From contig CAXAMN010004180.1 of NCBI GenBank assembly GCA_963970005.1, positions 38,046 to 102,045 on the forward strand: DNA of 64,000 nt, read 5' to 3'. How positions within the stretch are numbered: the first letter of the stretch is position 1; the number at the start of each line of letters is the position of its first letter. The notes beneath the pieces were generated by a model. The model ran no database searches. It saw only the letters and a list, made by a program, of their open reading frames with translations, and was not told the origin of the DNA. The translations under genes were made by a program, and so were the position numbers. The stretch is from Durusdinium trenchii (lineage: Eukaryota > Sar > Dinophyceae > Suessiales > Symbiodiniaceae). Positions 1 through 11,451 of this stretch are shown here, one piece after another.

Positions 1-52
<52 letters not shown>

Positions 53-137
53 GGATGAGGATGAGGATGAGGATGACGATGATGATGACGATGATGATGA
101 TGATGATGAGGAGGAGGAGGCGGAGGAGGATGACGAT
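1..137. repeat. ATG/GATGAG trinucleotide microsatellite
   Basis: The first 50 bases are pure ATG repeats, which grade into GAGGAT, ATGACG and GAGGAGG variants up to about base 130. Read in frame this gives a long Met/Arg run, but that is only the repeat translated; nothing downstream looks like a protein. Confidence 0.95.
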
Positions 138-2740
138 CACGATGGATTGCTGCATACCAAGCCCTGACAGCTGCGGGGCGTCAATCCAACATCACCGGGT
201 ACGGGCACACCGTGCGCACCGACTTGATTCAACACAAGTGCCCACTCGTCACTCAAGGCGCGGCAGGTTGTTCCAGACCAGTACCACGTCGTCTGTGCAT
301 CGCTTGCCATCCTTGGATGCACACTGCTGGCGGCTGCAAAAAAGCATCCTGGACCCGACTCCTGCACATAAATGTTGACACGGTGCCGGGCGTTTCAGAG
401 CGTACTCAACAGGTCGAAGATGGTCGAAGGCAACAATTCTATGTATTATGTACAGCAATTGTTGCTCTCTCTGCTTTGGAACACCTTGGGTTTGGTGATT
501 GGGATGATTGGGCTGCTGGCAATGAATCACAGTGCGTTCCCTTTTTTCATCACCGTGCTTGAATGGGTGGGGGGATCCAGTATGCAATTTTATAGACATA
601 ACACGGTGGAACCAACCACCAAGGGAACCCTAATTTGAAGAACCTGACCAAAATGCTTAATCCCTAATTTGAGTATATCTGACCTAGCTATATAGAGAGG
701 AAAGTAGGTAAGACATGCCTGTCAAGCACATCAAGTAATGTCAGCAAAAATTGTACGTCATTCTGTTTTGTTCATCTGCAGACATTGCCGTATTGCGTGC
801 GCTTCATGAATCATGTCAAAAGCAGCAGTGACATCATGCACAACCGGTTTTATCTATAAGATGAGGGGCTGACCCCCTCACAAAATAGGGGTCCTAAAAC
901 AAAATATGGAGGGTGCACCCTCCTCATTGCATAGAGGTTACTAGCATGGTGATCTTTTTTCCCAGAAAGCATGCCCGGCATCCTCAAGCTCTACTCCCTG
1001 ACCTTTCTGCTCCAAATGATTCAAACTTCAAACCAAAAGAAGCTTCGTCTGCCGTCTGCTCGCCTCTCCGGTTCCGGCTATATAATTACGCTCTCGGGAA
1101 CTCCACCTGGCCACCTCCGACGTCCTTCCGAGCGGCGTAACTCCGAGGGACCTCCGCCGAGGCGGAGCAAATGGTGCTGGGAGGTGTGAAATCCTCAGCC
1201 GAAATCCGCAGCACTGAGAAACGGCTTCGTGCCGAGGAACGTCCAAAATTCGCGACGTTAGAGATTCATCGTGGCCAGGGACATGCGATGTTTGACTCGA
1301 CGGCCTCCTCTAAATGCAGCCCGCGTAGCAATGGTTGCGTAAAGGAATCCCTCACATTCCTGGCAGCATCTCCGTGCAGGTTGTGTTGAAAAATGCGAAA
1401 AGGTATTGGTATGGTGTTGTGATGTATTGCCTGCAGCAGTGACAGTGGGAAAGGAGATTTGAGGGATCGAAATTTCACAACAAAGGACAGAAAGGCTTCA
1501 GATTTCAGCCGACCTCTTCTCTCCGGCTCTTTGCTCTAAGCATTGGCGTGATTGATTCGATGTTCCAACCAGTATGCAATGTGAACTGATTGGGGGTTGA
1601 TTGCTCAGATCGCTGATCAGAACAGCCAGCTGAAAAATGCAATACCAAAATGGCCACTCGCAAACAGAGGCACTCAGGCCAAACATGGCCAACAGTTCTG
1701 AATGCTAGCCGAAGCTGCTATTGAAGCCGCGCGCATCTCCTGCATGAAGACATATGAAAACGCATCATCAGTGATCCTACTTGTTCAGCCACGAGATCAA
1801 GAAGGACTTTGCCGCGCACACGCAGAAGCCAAACAGGGAAAGCTGATGCTTCGCTGTAAGTTTTACAGCTTCCAAGCCGGAACTGCAATGTGCAAGGAGT
1901 ATGTAAAGCATAGTGCTGCCACTGGTGCTGCCACTGGTGCTGCCACCCCTCTTCTTGCGCAACTTACGTAGCTACTCTTCTTTCACAGGGTCAGAGTCTG
2001 ACTTCAACCTTCACCTATTTGTTAATGCTGGAAAACATGCTCAAGAACTCATGACCAAGATCCCACCTCTCCATGTGGCGCCCACATGTGGCACCGTTCA
2101 CCGTGGCCAAAAAAAGCATGCCGTTCTCTTCGCGTTTCGCTACCGTCGAGCGAAACGCTCTCCGGGGTGATCTGCACCGGCGCCACGGAGGCCCCTTCGG
2201 GGCGATTCTTCGGCGGCGGGATGCGATAAGGCGCCGCGTCGCCGCCTTCGCCGACGGAGCGGCGCAAGGCGGGACGGTCCCAACCGGGAGAGAGATCGGT
2301 CGCAAGGGAGTTGGTCGCCAGGCTTCGGTTTTTGTTTTTCCGAAAGTGATTTGGCAGGACATGGCAGGACAATACGTATCCATAACGTGGTGAAATACCT
2401 ACACACCATGTCGAAGGGATCGTGATGGTACTTTTGTGGTTTACACTCTTTGGCTGTCGCATCTGCAGGACTGTACCCAGCAGCCAAGATGTTGGTTCCA
2501 GGGCACATGCCAGTTCAGCAGCACGGTGGATGAATAAAGACAGGGAGGTTTGCCCCTAAATAATCGTACGCTGCTGATCAACAATCCAAGTTGTTGGGGG
2601 CTTCGACCAATCACCCACACAAAAAGAACCTTAGAATCCATATGAATCCACCAAACCAGCAAATGAAAGAATGCAAAATGCTCATGAGGGTGTCCAACTG
2701 TCCAACCCCACCCCTCAAAAAGAAAAAAACACTTGAGCGA
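138..2740. other. Non-coding stretch with one GC-rich patch
   Basis: No gene is supported here. The stretch is mostly mixed-composition DNA with short unrelated ORFs on both strands. One clearly GC-rich patch lies at about 2150-2310. On the minus strand it reads as an open, Pro/Arg/Gly-rich peptide (around WDRPALRRSVGEGGDAAP), which could be an exon, but neither splice edges nor a family could be fixed. A short direct triplication of a GGTGCTGCCACT-type unit lies at about 1915-1945. Confidence 0.5.
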
Positions 2741-2741
2741 T

Positions 2742-2885
2742 GCCATGCCGTGTGCCCGGCGCCTCGGCCTCTACTGCGGCTCCGCCGCGCTGGCGACCGC
2801 CGCGGCGGTGATCGCCGTCGAGGGGGGGACCGGCGGGGCGGCGACCGGCGCCGCGGCGGGGAGCGCCGCCTGCGGCGGAAGACGC
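2742..2885 (+). other. Possible isolated exon with a hydrophobic Ala/Gly segment
   Basis: This GC-rich island sits in DNA of much lower GC content. The plus strand reads without a stop as an Ala/Gly/Val-rich segment (for example GSAALATAAAVIAVEGG) that could form one membrane helix. Local GC enrichment is common in dinoflagellate exons, but no clear acceptor or donor pair and no neighbouring exon were found. It could equally be a GC-rich simple-sequence island. No function is proposed. Confidence 0.2.
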
Positions 2886-5769
2886 TTTGGCTGCACACTT
2901 TGGCGCTTCGGACATCTATCACACACTTGAAGCATGATGGGACAAGTCTAAGAATGAGGAGAACTGGTCCCCTTGGAGTTCCGATTGATAATGTGACAGT
3001 GTGATGTGTCATGTCGGATATTTTCATATCTTTTCTGATGTTCTCTCTATGCCCTGACCATCCCTGGCCCAAAACGTATCCAAACCCGTCCTATCATGGA
3101 CATGTGGTAGACACATGCAGACACCCCTTCAGTTCACCTCACGAGGTGCCCGCCTGGGTGGACTGCGGCTATCCCGAGCTATGCCCCTGCCACCAGCCTG
3201 TCGCCTGGTGGCGAGCTCCAACGTGCTGATAGTGTCTTAGATGAAGGAGAGGAAGAAAGAACAAAACGATTACCATTCATGCATTAAGACCCATTGTATA
3301 CATATACATATACATATACATAAATATATACATATATGTATAAGAACTAAGTATATCAATAACAACATAGGATGCATGGCATGTCTGACCTAAGAGGAAC
3401 ATGGAGGAACAATCTCAAGACTGCAAGCACGTCAACGCATGGTGTGGTCCCAGCTCAATGGCTTTCTTTGCACCATGTCCTTTGCAGCCTTTGTACTCTT
3501 GGATGGGCCCTCCGAGAGCATTGCTGGGTAAAATGCTATATGAACTATGATTATTCGCGATTATATAAACAACGCCATAGACAACTTTGACTAGAGAAGA
3601 ACTTCGCTTAAAGGAAATCGAGAGCAATATGTAAATGCGAAAGTTCTTACAATGACAATCTCAAACAAACATAATTTCCTGCCTGAAGGCGTCTGTGTCC
3701 AATTCCATAACTATTCCAATCTAATTGAAACAGCCCAGCCCTTGGCCCAACAGTGGGATTCCAACCAATGGGTCATTTACTTAATACTTAATAATACTTA
3801 AACACAATTTAACAACTATTGAGGTCTAGGATGCCTAGCACGAACAATTACCATCCCTCTTCAAGGAACAAATTCAGACATGGACAAATGCAAAAACCAT
3901 TTTCGGCAATGTGGTTTTGAGATGTTTTGAGAATGTTTGAGATGATGCAAAGGCGGCCTGGGAGGGCTCCGGCTCTCCCGCCGCCGAGGAGGGCTACGGC
4001 TGTCATAGCGACCGCCCCTGGTGCACCGCTCGGAAACGAATCAAAATGTCACTCTGAAAGACCGTATTGGAGCCCCTGCACGATCATCTGCCCAACAAAC
4101 GCATGTTGACGCACAACTGGCACTCAACACCCATGGGGCTCAAGGATGTGGCCAACAACGCACCAATACCTACTAAACAACCTTCCTCAAATACTCCCTC
4201 AAATCATCTCAAATCCACCACATCACCACGCACATGGTTTCACTAAAGTTTACTCCAAGAAACTCCTTCGTTCCTCTAATGATGCTCACTCTAGTAGCCC
4301 TAAGTGCCCTAAGTGGCCCAGCACCCAACTACTCATTCTTGACCGGGTCGCATCTGCCCTCTCGAGCAGCTGACGCTTGCGCTCCCACTCCGATGCTGGG
4401 CTCGTGGGCATGTCCGAGTTCAAGGCTTGAGCCAACTACTTGGCAGGAGTGCTGGGATGACAAGTCCATGCCAAAAAATGTTGCTTTGCATCATTACACT
4501 GCTGTTTTCTTTCACTCTCTGCAACTTCTCGGTCCAATGGGTTTTAAGATGTTTTAAGTTAAAATTAAGGATTCTAAAGGGTCCAGCAATTACTTTTTAA
4601 GGTAAGGAGGTGTGACTGGAGGATTGACATGGTGAAGTCATTGACCCGCTCGTCCAGGCTCCGGGCCGAGCCGCACCAGCGCATGACACTTGGCATGGTT
4701 GATGGGCACATGAATGATTTCTCCGACCTCGGGTCTGCATGATGATAGGTGATGTGACAACTTCATTGATGCAAAAAATATACAGTATCAGGAAAAAAGA
4801 TCGCAATATATATATATATCCCTATCAGTCTTTGGTAAATTTCACAAGTGCTGAGATGAGATGTGCTGAGCACATTTTGCCCCCATACCCCCCTGCGCAT
4901 GCAGGTCGCATGGACTGTGTAAACTCCGAGTCATTAGTGTCGAAGTGACACAACCCCGTTCGTCGAGGGGGTCGGTTTTCCACTTGTGAGTCAGAGTGTC
5001 ATGCTGCCATCTGTGCTTTCATAGCGCAACAGAATCAGAAGGATTCTGAGCATGGCCTAGCCCCATTCACCAACAGCTGGTGCTAAGCTGCTAAGCTCTC
5101 AACCCATTCCCCTGCACCAACCATCAAGGCTAAATCAAATCCCATTAAGGCAATGCATATGTTTTTTGACATCTTGAAATCTTGATGTATGACTGTATGA
5201 CCAGTAAACAACTCCAATTGGCACATCAATTGCACAACAACATCAGCCGCAGCCAAGGGTTTCCTGCATGTCGTGATTTGTGCTAGTCGTTGCCATACAT
5301 GCAGAAACTGCCCAACATGCTGTGACTGTAACATGAGTACAGCTTTGAATTGTGAAACTGAACGGTCACGAGCCTGCTGGCACGCTTGCACTGCAGGTCT
5401 CCACCAGCATTTCTAAGGAGCTGGGCCTCAGTGCACCTATTGCGTTTGCCGCGATGCAGCCAACAGAAGCACAACGAGCTCAGAAAGACGCTCAGCTCTG
5501 CTCCAAAACACGGAGCAGTATTCCTTTCTCTTCATGCTAAATTGCAAATTGAATGTTTACAACGCTTACTAACGTTCAAGTTTTTACACACATACCAATA
5601 CCGTTGTCCAGCTGCAGCACCATTGACCATCCTGCACCGCCTCAGGCGGGAGGACAGATATGCAAAGGCAATGGCACCATCATCTTCTGGGTGTGTGCCG
5701 TGGGCCTGATTTCCTACTCATCCTGTTGGTCTGAGCCGGCCTCTTCGTCACTTCCTTCTCCGCAGCTTC
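2886..5769. other. Non-coding stretch with AT-rich dinucleotide runs
   Basis: No gene is supported. It contains a (TACATA)n run at 3297-3340, a TATATA run at about 4808-4820 and several short ORFs that lack any conserved-looking sequence. The 3' flank of the protease gene on the minus strand lies at its right edge. Confidence 0.5.
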
Positions 5770-7815
5770 TCACAAGCCCCGCTCAATGAGCCAGTCCTGC
5801 ATTTCGCGAGGGGTGAAGGCATCAGACTCGCCAGAGGCAGCCAGGCTGGCGATGTCGTGCTGACCTTGCCTGATCAAAGCATCAAGCAGCAATTGTCGAG
5901 CAGCACGGCCGTAGTACATGCGGAAATCTGGCGGCAAGGCAGTAGGGCAAAGTTCCTCTGGGAGCCAGGGAATGTGGAGCCGCCAGCAGGCTCGAAGTGT
6001 ATATGCCCGTGCCATGCTCATGCCGGCCTCTGTCCGCACCCATTCAGCAGTTCTAAGGATCGCCTCTGGCGCATGAGATCCCTCTCCACCGGCTCCGCCT
6101 TGCAGGCCCTGGAGGCAAGAGGCCACATCTGAGACAATGTCCTCAATGGCGGTGCTCAAAACCTTCTGGTTGCAAACGTCGATCTGCTCCTGGAGCTGCG
6201 CTGGAATGCGCTGTCTCACCTCATCCAGCAGCTTGTCACTGTCGCTGGCGCCTCGTCGGACATAGACGAGACATCGAGCTTCCGTGCTTCCCTGGTTCAG
6301 GGGCTGCGGACTTTTGGGACTCGAACTGGACTTTGGAGCTGGAAGGGCGGGTGCTGAGCTCAATGGTGGACAAGCATCTGCCATGTTAGGAGGAGCTTGA
6401 AAGTCTTCACTGTTGGACCTCGTTCCGGCTGGCATGCAGCCGACAAAGGAAGATGACAGCCAATGCCACAACCCACCATTCGGCGCCCCTTCTTGGCCTG
6501 AGGGGGAGCAGGGAAGCCCTTCGTGTTCCGGCAACGCCTTCCCAAGGCCTTCCAACCCATTCTCTTCTGATGCCAATTCCTCGGTCCCCATTTCAACATC
6601 ATCACCCTCGTCGTCAAAGGTCGTTCCTTCAGCTACCCGGCGCATCTCCCAACCTTCGCAAAGGCTTACTGATGAATCATTAAGGCAACACCAAGTGGAA
6701 CCTCGCGGACATCGCGCGTAGGCAAAATAGTGGCCCGAGTCCACGACTCCCTTGTGCACTATTACTGCCCGCAGGTCGTATACCAAATCCTGCTCCTCTC
6801 CCAGCTGCTCCAAATGCTCATCCACTTCGTTCAGGCGTCTCACCAAAGCTTCCTGGTGCTCTGCCATCACGATCAGGTCTTGTTCCAGCGGCTCTGACAT
6901 TTGCCTGGGAGCAGCCTTTGCGGCTGCGTCTAGCGCCCTCCGGTTGGCCGTCAACTCCTGCAATATGCTGCGCCTAGTCTCTGCGCAAACATGCAAACGC
7001 TTGGCCCACGGCGCATTCAAAGGTGCCAGCATCCAAGTGTTCAATTTGTCAGGGAAAGCGACTTTCACCTGGCGCTTCTTTCCACGTTGGGCAACACGAT
7101 CATAAGCGAACCGGTCCAAATTCAGCCACAGCACTGGAGGCAATCGATAGGAACGGCGCTGGATGCTGCCTTGGACATCCTGAGCGTGCTCCTCCAAAAG
7201 CTGCGGCAAGGACATGGGTTTCGTGACGCACAGTTCTAACTGACAAAGATCCAAGTGAGTGACCCTCTGGTGGATCTGCCCAGCCTGCAAGTTCTCTTCA
7301 TACAAATCACCACTGAAGAGTTCACGCCACACAGCTTTCAATGAGTTCGGACCTTTGGAGGCAATTCGGAACAAATGGAACATCTGCTCTGAGACATCCG
7401 CCTCTTCGGCTTGATGAAAAATCATCCGGTAGAGTTTGCCGGCATCAATGGCACTTTCCAAGCCCATATCCAGTTCAGCAAAGAGGTCTCTCAAAGCTCT
7501 CAGCACGGAGGTCTCCTCGCTCAGCTCAAGCTGAAACAAAGCCCCTCGGAAGACAGGAGTTGCAAAGAAAAGTGCCTGCACAAGAGCGTTCCAAAAGCAC
7601 GAGTTCCCAGAATTCAACAGCCCAGCAGGAAGAAACGGTCCGTCTGGTCCCATCAATGGGCGGAGCCCACGATTCTCCTTTCCGGACACGCTCTCAATGA
7701 GAGCCCGCTGGAGTTCTTCGTCAAACCCACTCTGCTCCACTTGCCCCTCGACAGCCATGCTTTCAGCAATGGCTTGTTGCACCAAGGCATCCTCGTCACC
7801 AAGTGAGCCATCCAT
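5770..7815 (-). CDS. Ubiquitin-specific protease with two UIMs (USP25/28-like), 681 aa
   Basis: This is a single uninterrupted frame of 681 codons with ATG at 7815 and the stop at 5770. Two ubiquitin-interacting motifs stand at the N-terminus (about residues 7-21, DEDALVQQAIAESMA, and 32-44, DEELQRALIESVS). A USP Cys box follows, GLLNSGNSCFWN, with the presumed nucleophile Cys73. After a Gln/Leu-rich helical insertion (about 280-345) comes the His box, GVVDSGHYFAYAR, with His362, then WCCLNDSSVS, whose Asn379/Asp380 are the likely third catalytic position. All catalytic elements look present. USPs remove ubiquitin from protein substrates; UIMs before the catalytic domain recall USP25 and USP28, which also have a UBA domain not seen here. 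Residues 480-681 are not recognised. The lack of introns contrasts with the finely split gene at 49-60 kb, so an origin by retroposition is possible. Function is inferred from family motifs. Confidence 0.88.
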   Translation of the reverse strand: MDGSLGDEDALVQQAIAESMAVEGQVEQSGFDEELQRALIESVSGKENRGLRPLMGPDGPFLPAGLLNSGNSCFWNALVQALFFATPVFRGALFQLELSEETSVLRALRDLFAELDMGLESAIDAGKLYRMIFHQAEEADVSEQMFHLFRIASKGPNSLKAVWRELFSGDLYEENLQAGQIHQRVTHLDLCQLELCVTKPMSLPQLLEEHAQDVQGSIQRRSYRLPPVLWLNLDRFAYDRVAQRGKKRQVKVAFPDKLNTWMLAPLNAPWAKRLHVCAETRRSILQELTANRRALDAAAKAAPRQMSEPLEQDLIVMAEHQEALVRRLNEVDEHLEQLGEEQDLVYDLRAVIVHKGVVDSGHYFAYARCPRGSTWCCLNDSSVSLCEGWEMRRVAEGTTFDDEGDDVEMGTEELASEENGLEGLGKALPEHEGLPCSPSGQEGAPNGGLWHWLSSSFVGCMPAGTRSNSEDFQAPPNMADACPPLSSAPALPAPKSSSSPKSPQPLNQGSTEARCLVYVRRGASDSDKLLDEVRQRIPAQLQEQIDVCNQKVLSTAIEDIVSDVASCLQGLQGGAGGEGSHAPEAILRTAEWVRTEAGMSMARAYTLRACWRLHIPWLPEELCPTALPPDFRMYYGRAARQLLLDALIRQGQHDIASLAASGESDAFTPREMQDWLIERGL

Positions 7816-9740
7816 GGCGTGACCAAGAGGTGTTCTGTACTACCCCGTGCTGCTGTTGATTGTGATTTTGGCCGTTCTAACGCCGTTCTATTTGTAGGAT
7901 TTTTGCTGCCCCTCACTACGAACGGTAGGAAGTTGTCAAAACAAAGCACCCCTCGCAAGGGAGAAAAGAACACAAACTGAGATCAGATCCGTTGAAAAAG
8001 GGTTCGCTCTGGGGCTCACCTGCCCCCTTTCACCCTCGCATAATACTAACGCGAATGTTTGCCCGGCATTGTCTACCCCTACCCCTTTCTGGCTTTCTTC
8101 CGAAAAACAAACTTGAGTTGCTCCAAGTTACCTCCGTGGCTCATGTTGCTCAAAAATGTGGGCAGTCGATGAAAACTGACCTGCGCCTGATCCCATATTG
8201 CATTGAAACAGTTCATGCGAGCAATGGCAAGCAACCTGAAAGCTGGTGGGGCAAGGTTTTCATCCCGGAAGTTGCGTGGGGAACTGCAGTTCTGGGTTTC
8301 ATCCTCGCAGCGCAATCTTGTGCGTCGGAAATGGTTGATTCCTTGTCAACGTGAAATTATGCAACCATGAGTCCTGCGCTTCGGCGGCTGCCATGATGCA
8401 TGATGTTGTACGCACAAACAATCACAAACACGATGACGAACGCTAAGATGCTGACGCTGAAACATCTGCTGAGCTGGATGCCAAACCCCCTGGCGCATCA
8501 TCCCGATGTTCCCTCCAGGCCCCGGCCAACAACAACTAAAGCCACAAAAGGAAACACATCAAAACCACCGGCCCCTGCTCGTTAAGTTACCGTGCAATTG
8601 CGATCATTGTTTTTCTTGTATGGTACCCTGTAGGAAAAAATGCCGCCAAACCATGAACCACAAAAGCTGCGAAATCGTTGCTCTCTCGCCTCCGGGTGTT
8701 GGTGAAGTCGGCAGCAATGGCGGTTTGCACCTTGCTGTTTTGATGCAATGGGCGCCACAATTCATCACATGGGCTGCATGAAAACATGTTTGGAGGGTAG
8801 GGAGGCCATCATGCAATGCATGATCTCCCACTTGTGATGATACTATGAAGCTGACATGTTGAGCACCAATCCAAGCTTAATAAAGGAAATATCGCGTACC
8901 AAGGCCGCTATATTTCAGTCACCTGACTCGTTGGGAGCGAGCCTGACTAAAATCAAACGTGTGAAAACAAACACTAAATAAACATAGTTCGACAAAGGAC
9001 ATGTTTCCAATGGTGCTGTGTGTGTGTGTGTGCGCCCGTGGACCTTGACTTTGACACATTCCTAAGAAACAGCCGCTGCAAATGCTGCACGGACTTTGCC
9101 AGGCCTGGTTTTGGACGTTGCCATGCCGCACGAAAACGCTACACATGGCTAATCACACCGCGAAAGCTTCATTGGCTTTCAACGGCTGCAGTTGCTTGAA
9201 GAATTTGAATGTTGCACTGAACAAATTAAATCAAATCACCCCCAAACATGTCCCACTTTTCCCTAACTCTAACAAGGGCAACCTGATCAACCTGTGGAAC
9301 AAATAGTGGAAAGAAAAACGCACACACACACACACGAACCTGCTAAACCTAGCATTGGTCCGCCACAAGAACGCATTGCAAAGAAACAAACTTGCCATGA
9401 TTTGGCCACTGCCATCTGGGACTGCAAACTCCGCAAACCGCCGCCACAAAACAGCCACGCAGTGATAGTGAACGGGGAAGGGGAAATGCAGGCCAGCGGG
9501 AATTTACGCGCGAGCCGGACGGACATTAGCATACGAGCCGCGGGTCATGAGACGACGGGGCGAGGTCTTGCTTACTGAGGGTCTGGTGCCTGTGGTTCAT
9601 ATAAGTTGTTCAGTTCATACATGTTCATACTAAACATGCCCCGACAGTCAAGCTCAATACCGCCAAGTGTTTGTTTGGAAATTGTCTTTTGAAGGAGGCC
9701 CGGTTGGGTGTGGAAGGGGTGGTTTTCAAGGCCTGAGGAG
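7816..9740. other. Non-coding stretch upstream of the protease gene
   Basis: No gene is supported. I looked for a relic of the dinoflagellate spliced leader just upstream of the protease start (minus strand, 7816-7980) and saw none. Short TGTGTG and CACACA runs occur near 9018 and 9322. Confidence 0.5.
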
Positions 9741-9742
9741 AA

Positions 9743-9773
<31 letters not shown>

Positions 9774-9776
9774 AAG

Positions 9777-9807
<31 letters not shown>

Positions 9808-9848
9808 GAAAGAGAGAGCAAGAGCGAGAGCGAGAGCGAGAGAGAGAT
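9741..9848. repeat. GA-rich microsatellite
   Basis: GAGAGA and GAAAGAGA units run with few interruptions from about 9741 to 9848. They account for the charged (Arg/Glu) and Ser/Leu-rich translations seen on the two strands. Confidence 0.95.
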
Positions 9849-10599
9849 CGACCGATGAGACTGAAAAATTTGCCACTTCCAAGGAAAACTCAATGTTCAA
9901 ACCTCAAAGATCACACACACGCATGCACACGCAAACACTCAGCCGTGAAAGCGACGGCGTAGTAATTAGAAAACCGTGTTCCCCAACAGAAACGCAACGC
10001 CAGGAGGGGGATCCCGGAAGAGCCCTTGCCAAAACAAGCTTCCCGCATGAGGACGGAATTATACTAATGTGGTCTGAAGTTCTTTCCTTACCGTGATAGC
10101 CATGTCTTCAAAACAACATTTGGCATGGAACCGCTGTAGCAAGGAGAATAAACTCCGTGTGATCCCTTGACATCCCTTTGGGCGGCTCTCTGGACACTTT
10201 ACTTGAACCACGCAAGATGCAAAGAGGTATCGGAACGAGAGCGAGCGAGTTCGAACCAAGTCACTGGAGGATCACGCTGGCCGGATCTCCCCGCAGTTTT
10301 TCCTTCAAAGTAAAGATCTTTAGCTACCTCATCATGTATCTGCAGTATATTACAGTATATGCGCACATCCCCGTCCACCACCACCACCACCACCAGCGGT
10401 TTTGTCTTTAGAGTTGGTTGCTATACTTGAGAGAGGAGGGGGGTGAACGAAAGGTAGCAGGGAATCAGGCGTAATCCGGGAGGAGGTGAGAGGCCCCCCA
10501 CTTGTTTGAAGAGAAGTGACTGAGCGTGATGAAAGAAAAACTAATGCACAAACTAATCACAATCACGTCACATATTTCTCAAATGCAACTTCGGATTTA

Positions 10600-11085
10600 C
10601 ATAGCGACGTGCTGCGACCCTGTAAATTGCGTGGCCGCAGGCCATGCTTGCAAACAGGACGAGCTCAAAAACACTGGTATTTACGAGGTTTTGTTGCCGT
10701 CGATCCACAGCCGCGGCAAGGTGTAAGGCCACGCTTGAAGACAGGAGGAGCTGAAAACACTGGTATTTACGGTGTTTTGTAGCCGTAGATCCAGAGGCGC
10801 ACCACGGTTGTGTGCTGGAAAAGCGCAGAAAACCGTGTAAATACCGGCGTTTTCTGCCGGGAAGGTGCACAAAACCCTGTAAATACCATAGTTTTGTGCA
10901 ATTTTGAAGCCTCCAAAAGCCTCAAAATCCCTTTCCGACAAAATCTTTCCTGGTTTTTGGTTTTTTTTTTGTAATTTTTCTAACCGAGACGCATCAAAAA
11001 CCATCGGTTTTTGCGGTGTTTTTTGCCGGACAGCCACAAAAAACGCTGTAAATTCCATGACCCCGAGGCGCGCAAGGGTGGAGTT
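10600..11085. repeat. Diverged tandem repeats ending at the virus-like element
   Basis: Two diverged copies of a unit of about 110 bases (near 10620-10725 and 10726-10830) share blocks such as AAAACACTGGTATTTACG and GCCGTNGATCCA. Further partial copies around 10840-11060 carry CTGTAAATACC-like and GGTGTTTTNTGCCGG blocks. The array stops at the G-run where the A/T-rich element begins. The unit is non-coding and unrecognised. Confidence 0.6.
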
Positions 11086-11089
11086 GAAA

Positions 11090-11150
11090 GGGGGGGGGGC
11101 CCGTGGTGGGGAACTTTTAGACCAATGTGCCGCCAGGGCTCCTTAGCATA
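11090..11150. repeat. Left terminal inverted repeat (candidate)
   Basis: It begins with ten G then CCC (11090-11102). It then shows, in order, a GGGGAA block, ACC, ATGTGCCGC (at about 11125), CAG and CCTTAG. The same blocks in the same order appear on the reverse strand at the right edge. The similarity is gapped and degenerate, so the exact end is an estimate. Confidence 0.5.
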
Positions 11151-11451
11151 CTTTTCATGCAAAACCATAAGACTCCCACAAACGACCAGCAAAGCAAATC
11201 GACCTAACAAAAAAGTAATTTGCACGAAACCATGACACACACAAAGCAAAACAATGCTTCATATTTTTTTTAACCATGCATCATCAAAAAGTACATACAG
11301 ACGCAAACTTGTGATTTTTTACCTTGAAATGTTAAAGTAAAAAACCACAAGTTTTGTAAAAGAACCTGGATAAAAAGGACAACATAGAACCAGACTCATC
11401 CTTACCAAAGCTCTCCCTGAAGGAAAAAAACATAGAAATCCTTTCTGCTAA

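Noticed and set aside
1-378. Open frame beginning with a long Met run
   Set aside because: It is the ATG microsatellite read in frame; the downstream sequence has no conserved pattern.
7816-7980. Dinoflagellate spliced-leader relic upstream of the protease gene
   Set aside because: No recognisable leader sequence was found by eye on the minus strand.
9625-9900. Leu/Ser-rich minus-strand frame and Arg/Glu-rich plus-strand frames
   Set aside because: Produced by the GA microsatellite.
10373-10395. Poly-His codons (His-tag-like run)
   Set aside because: A short CAC/CCA triplet repeat in non-coding DNA; not a vector tag, since no cloning sequence surrounds it.
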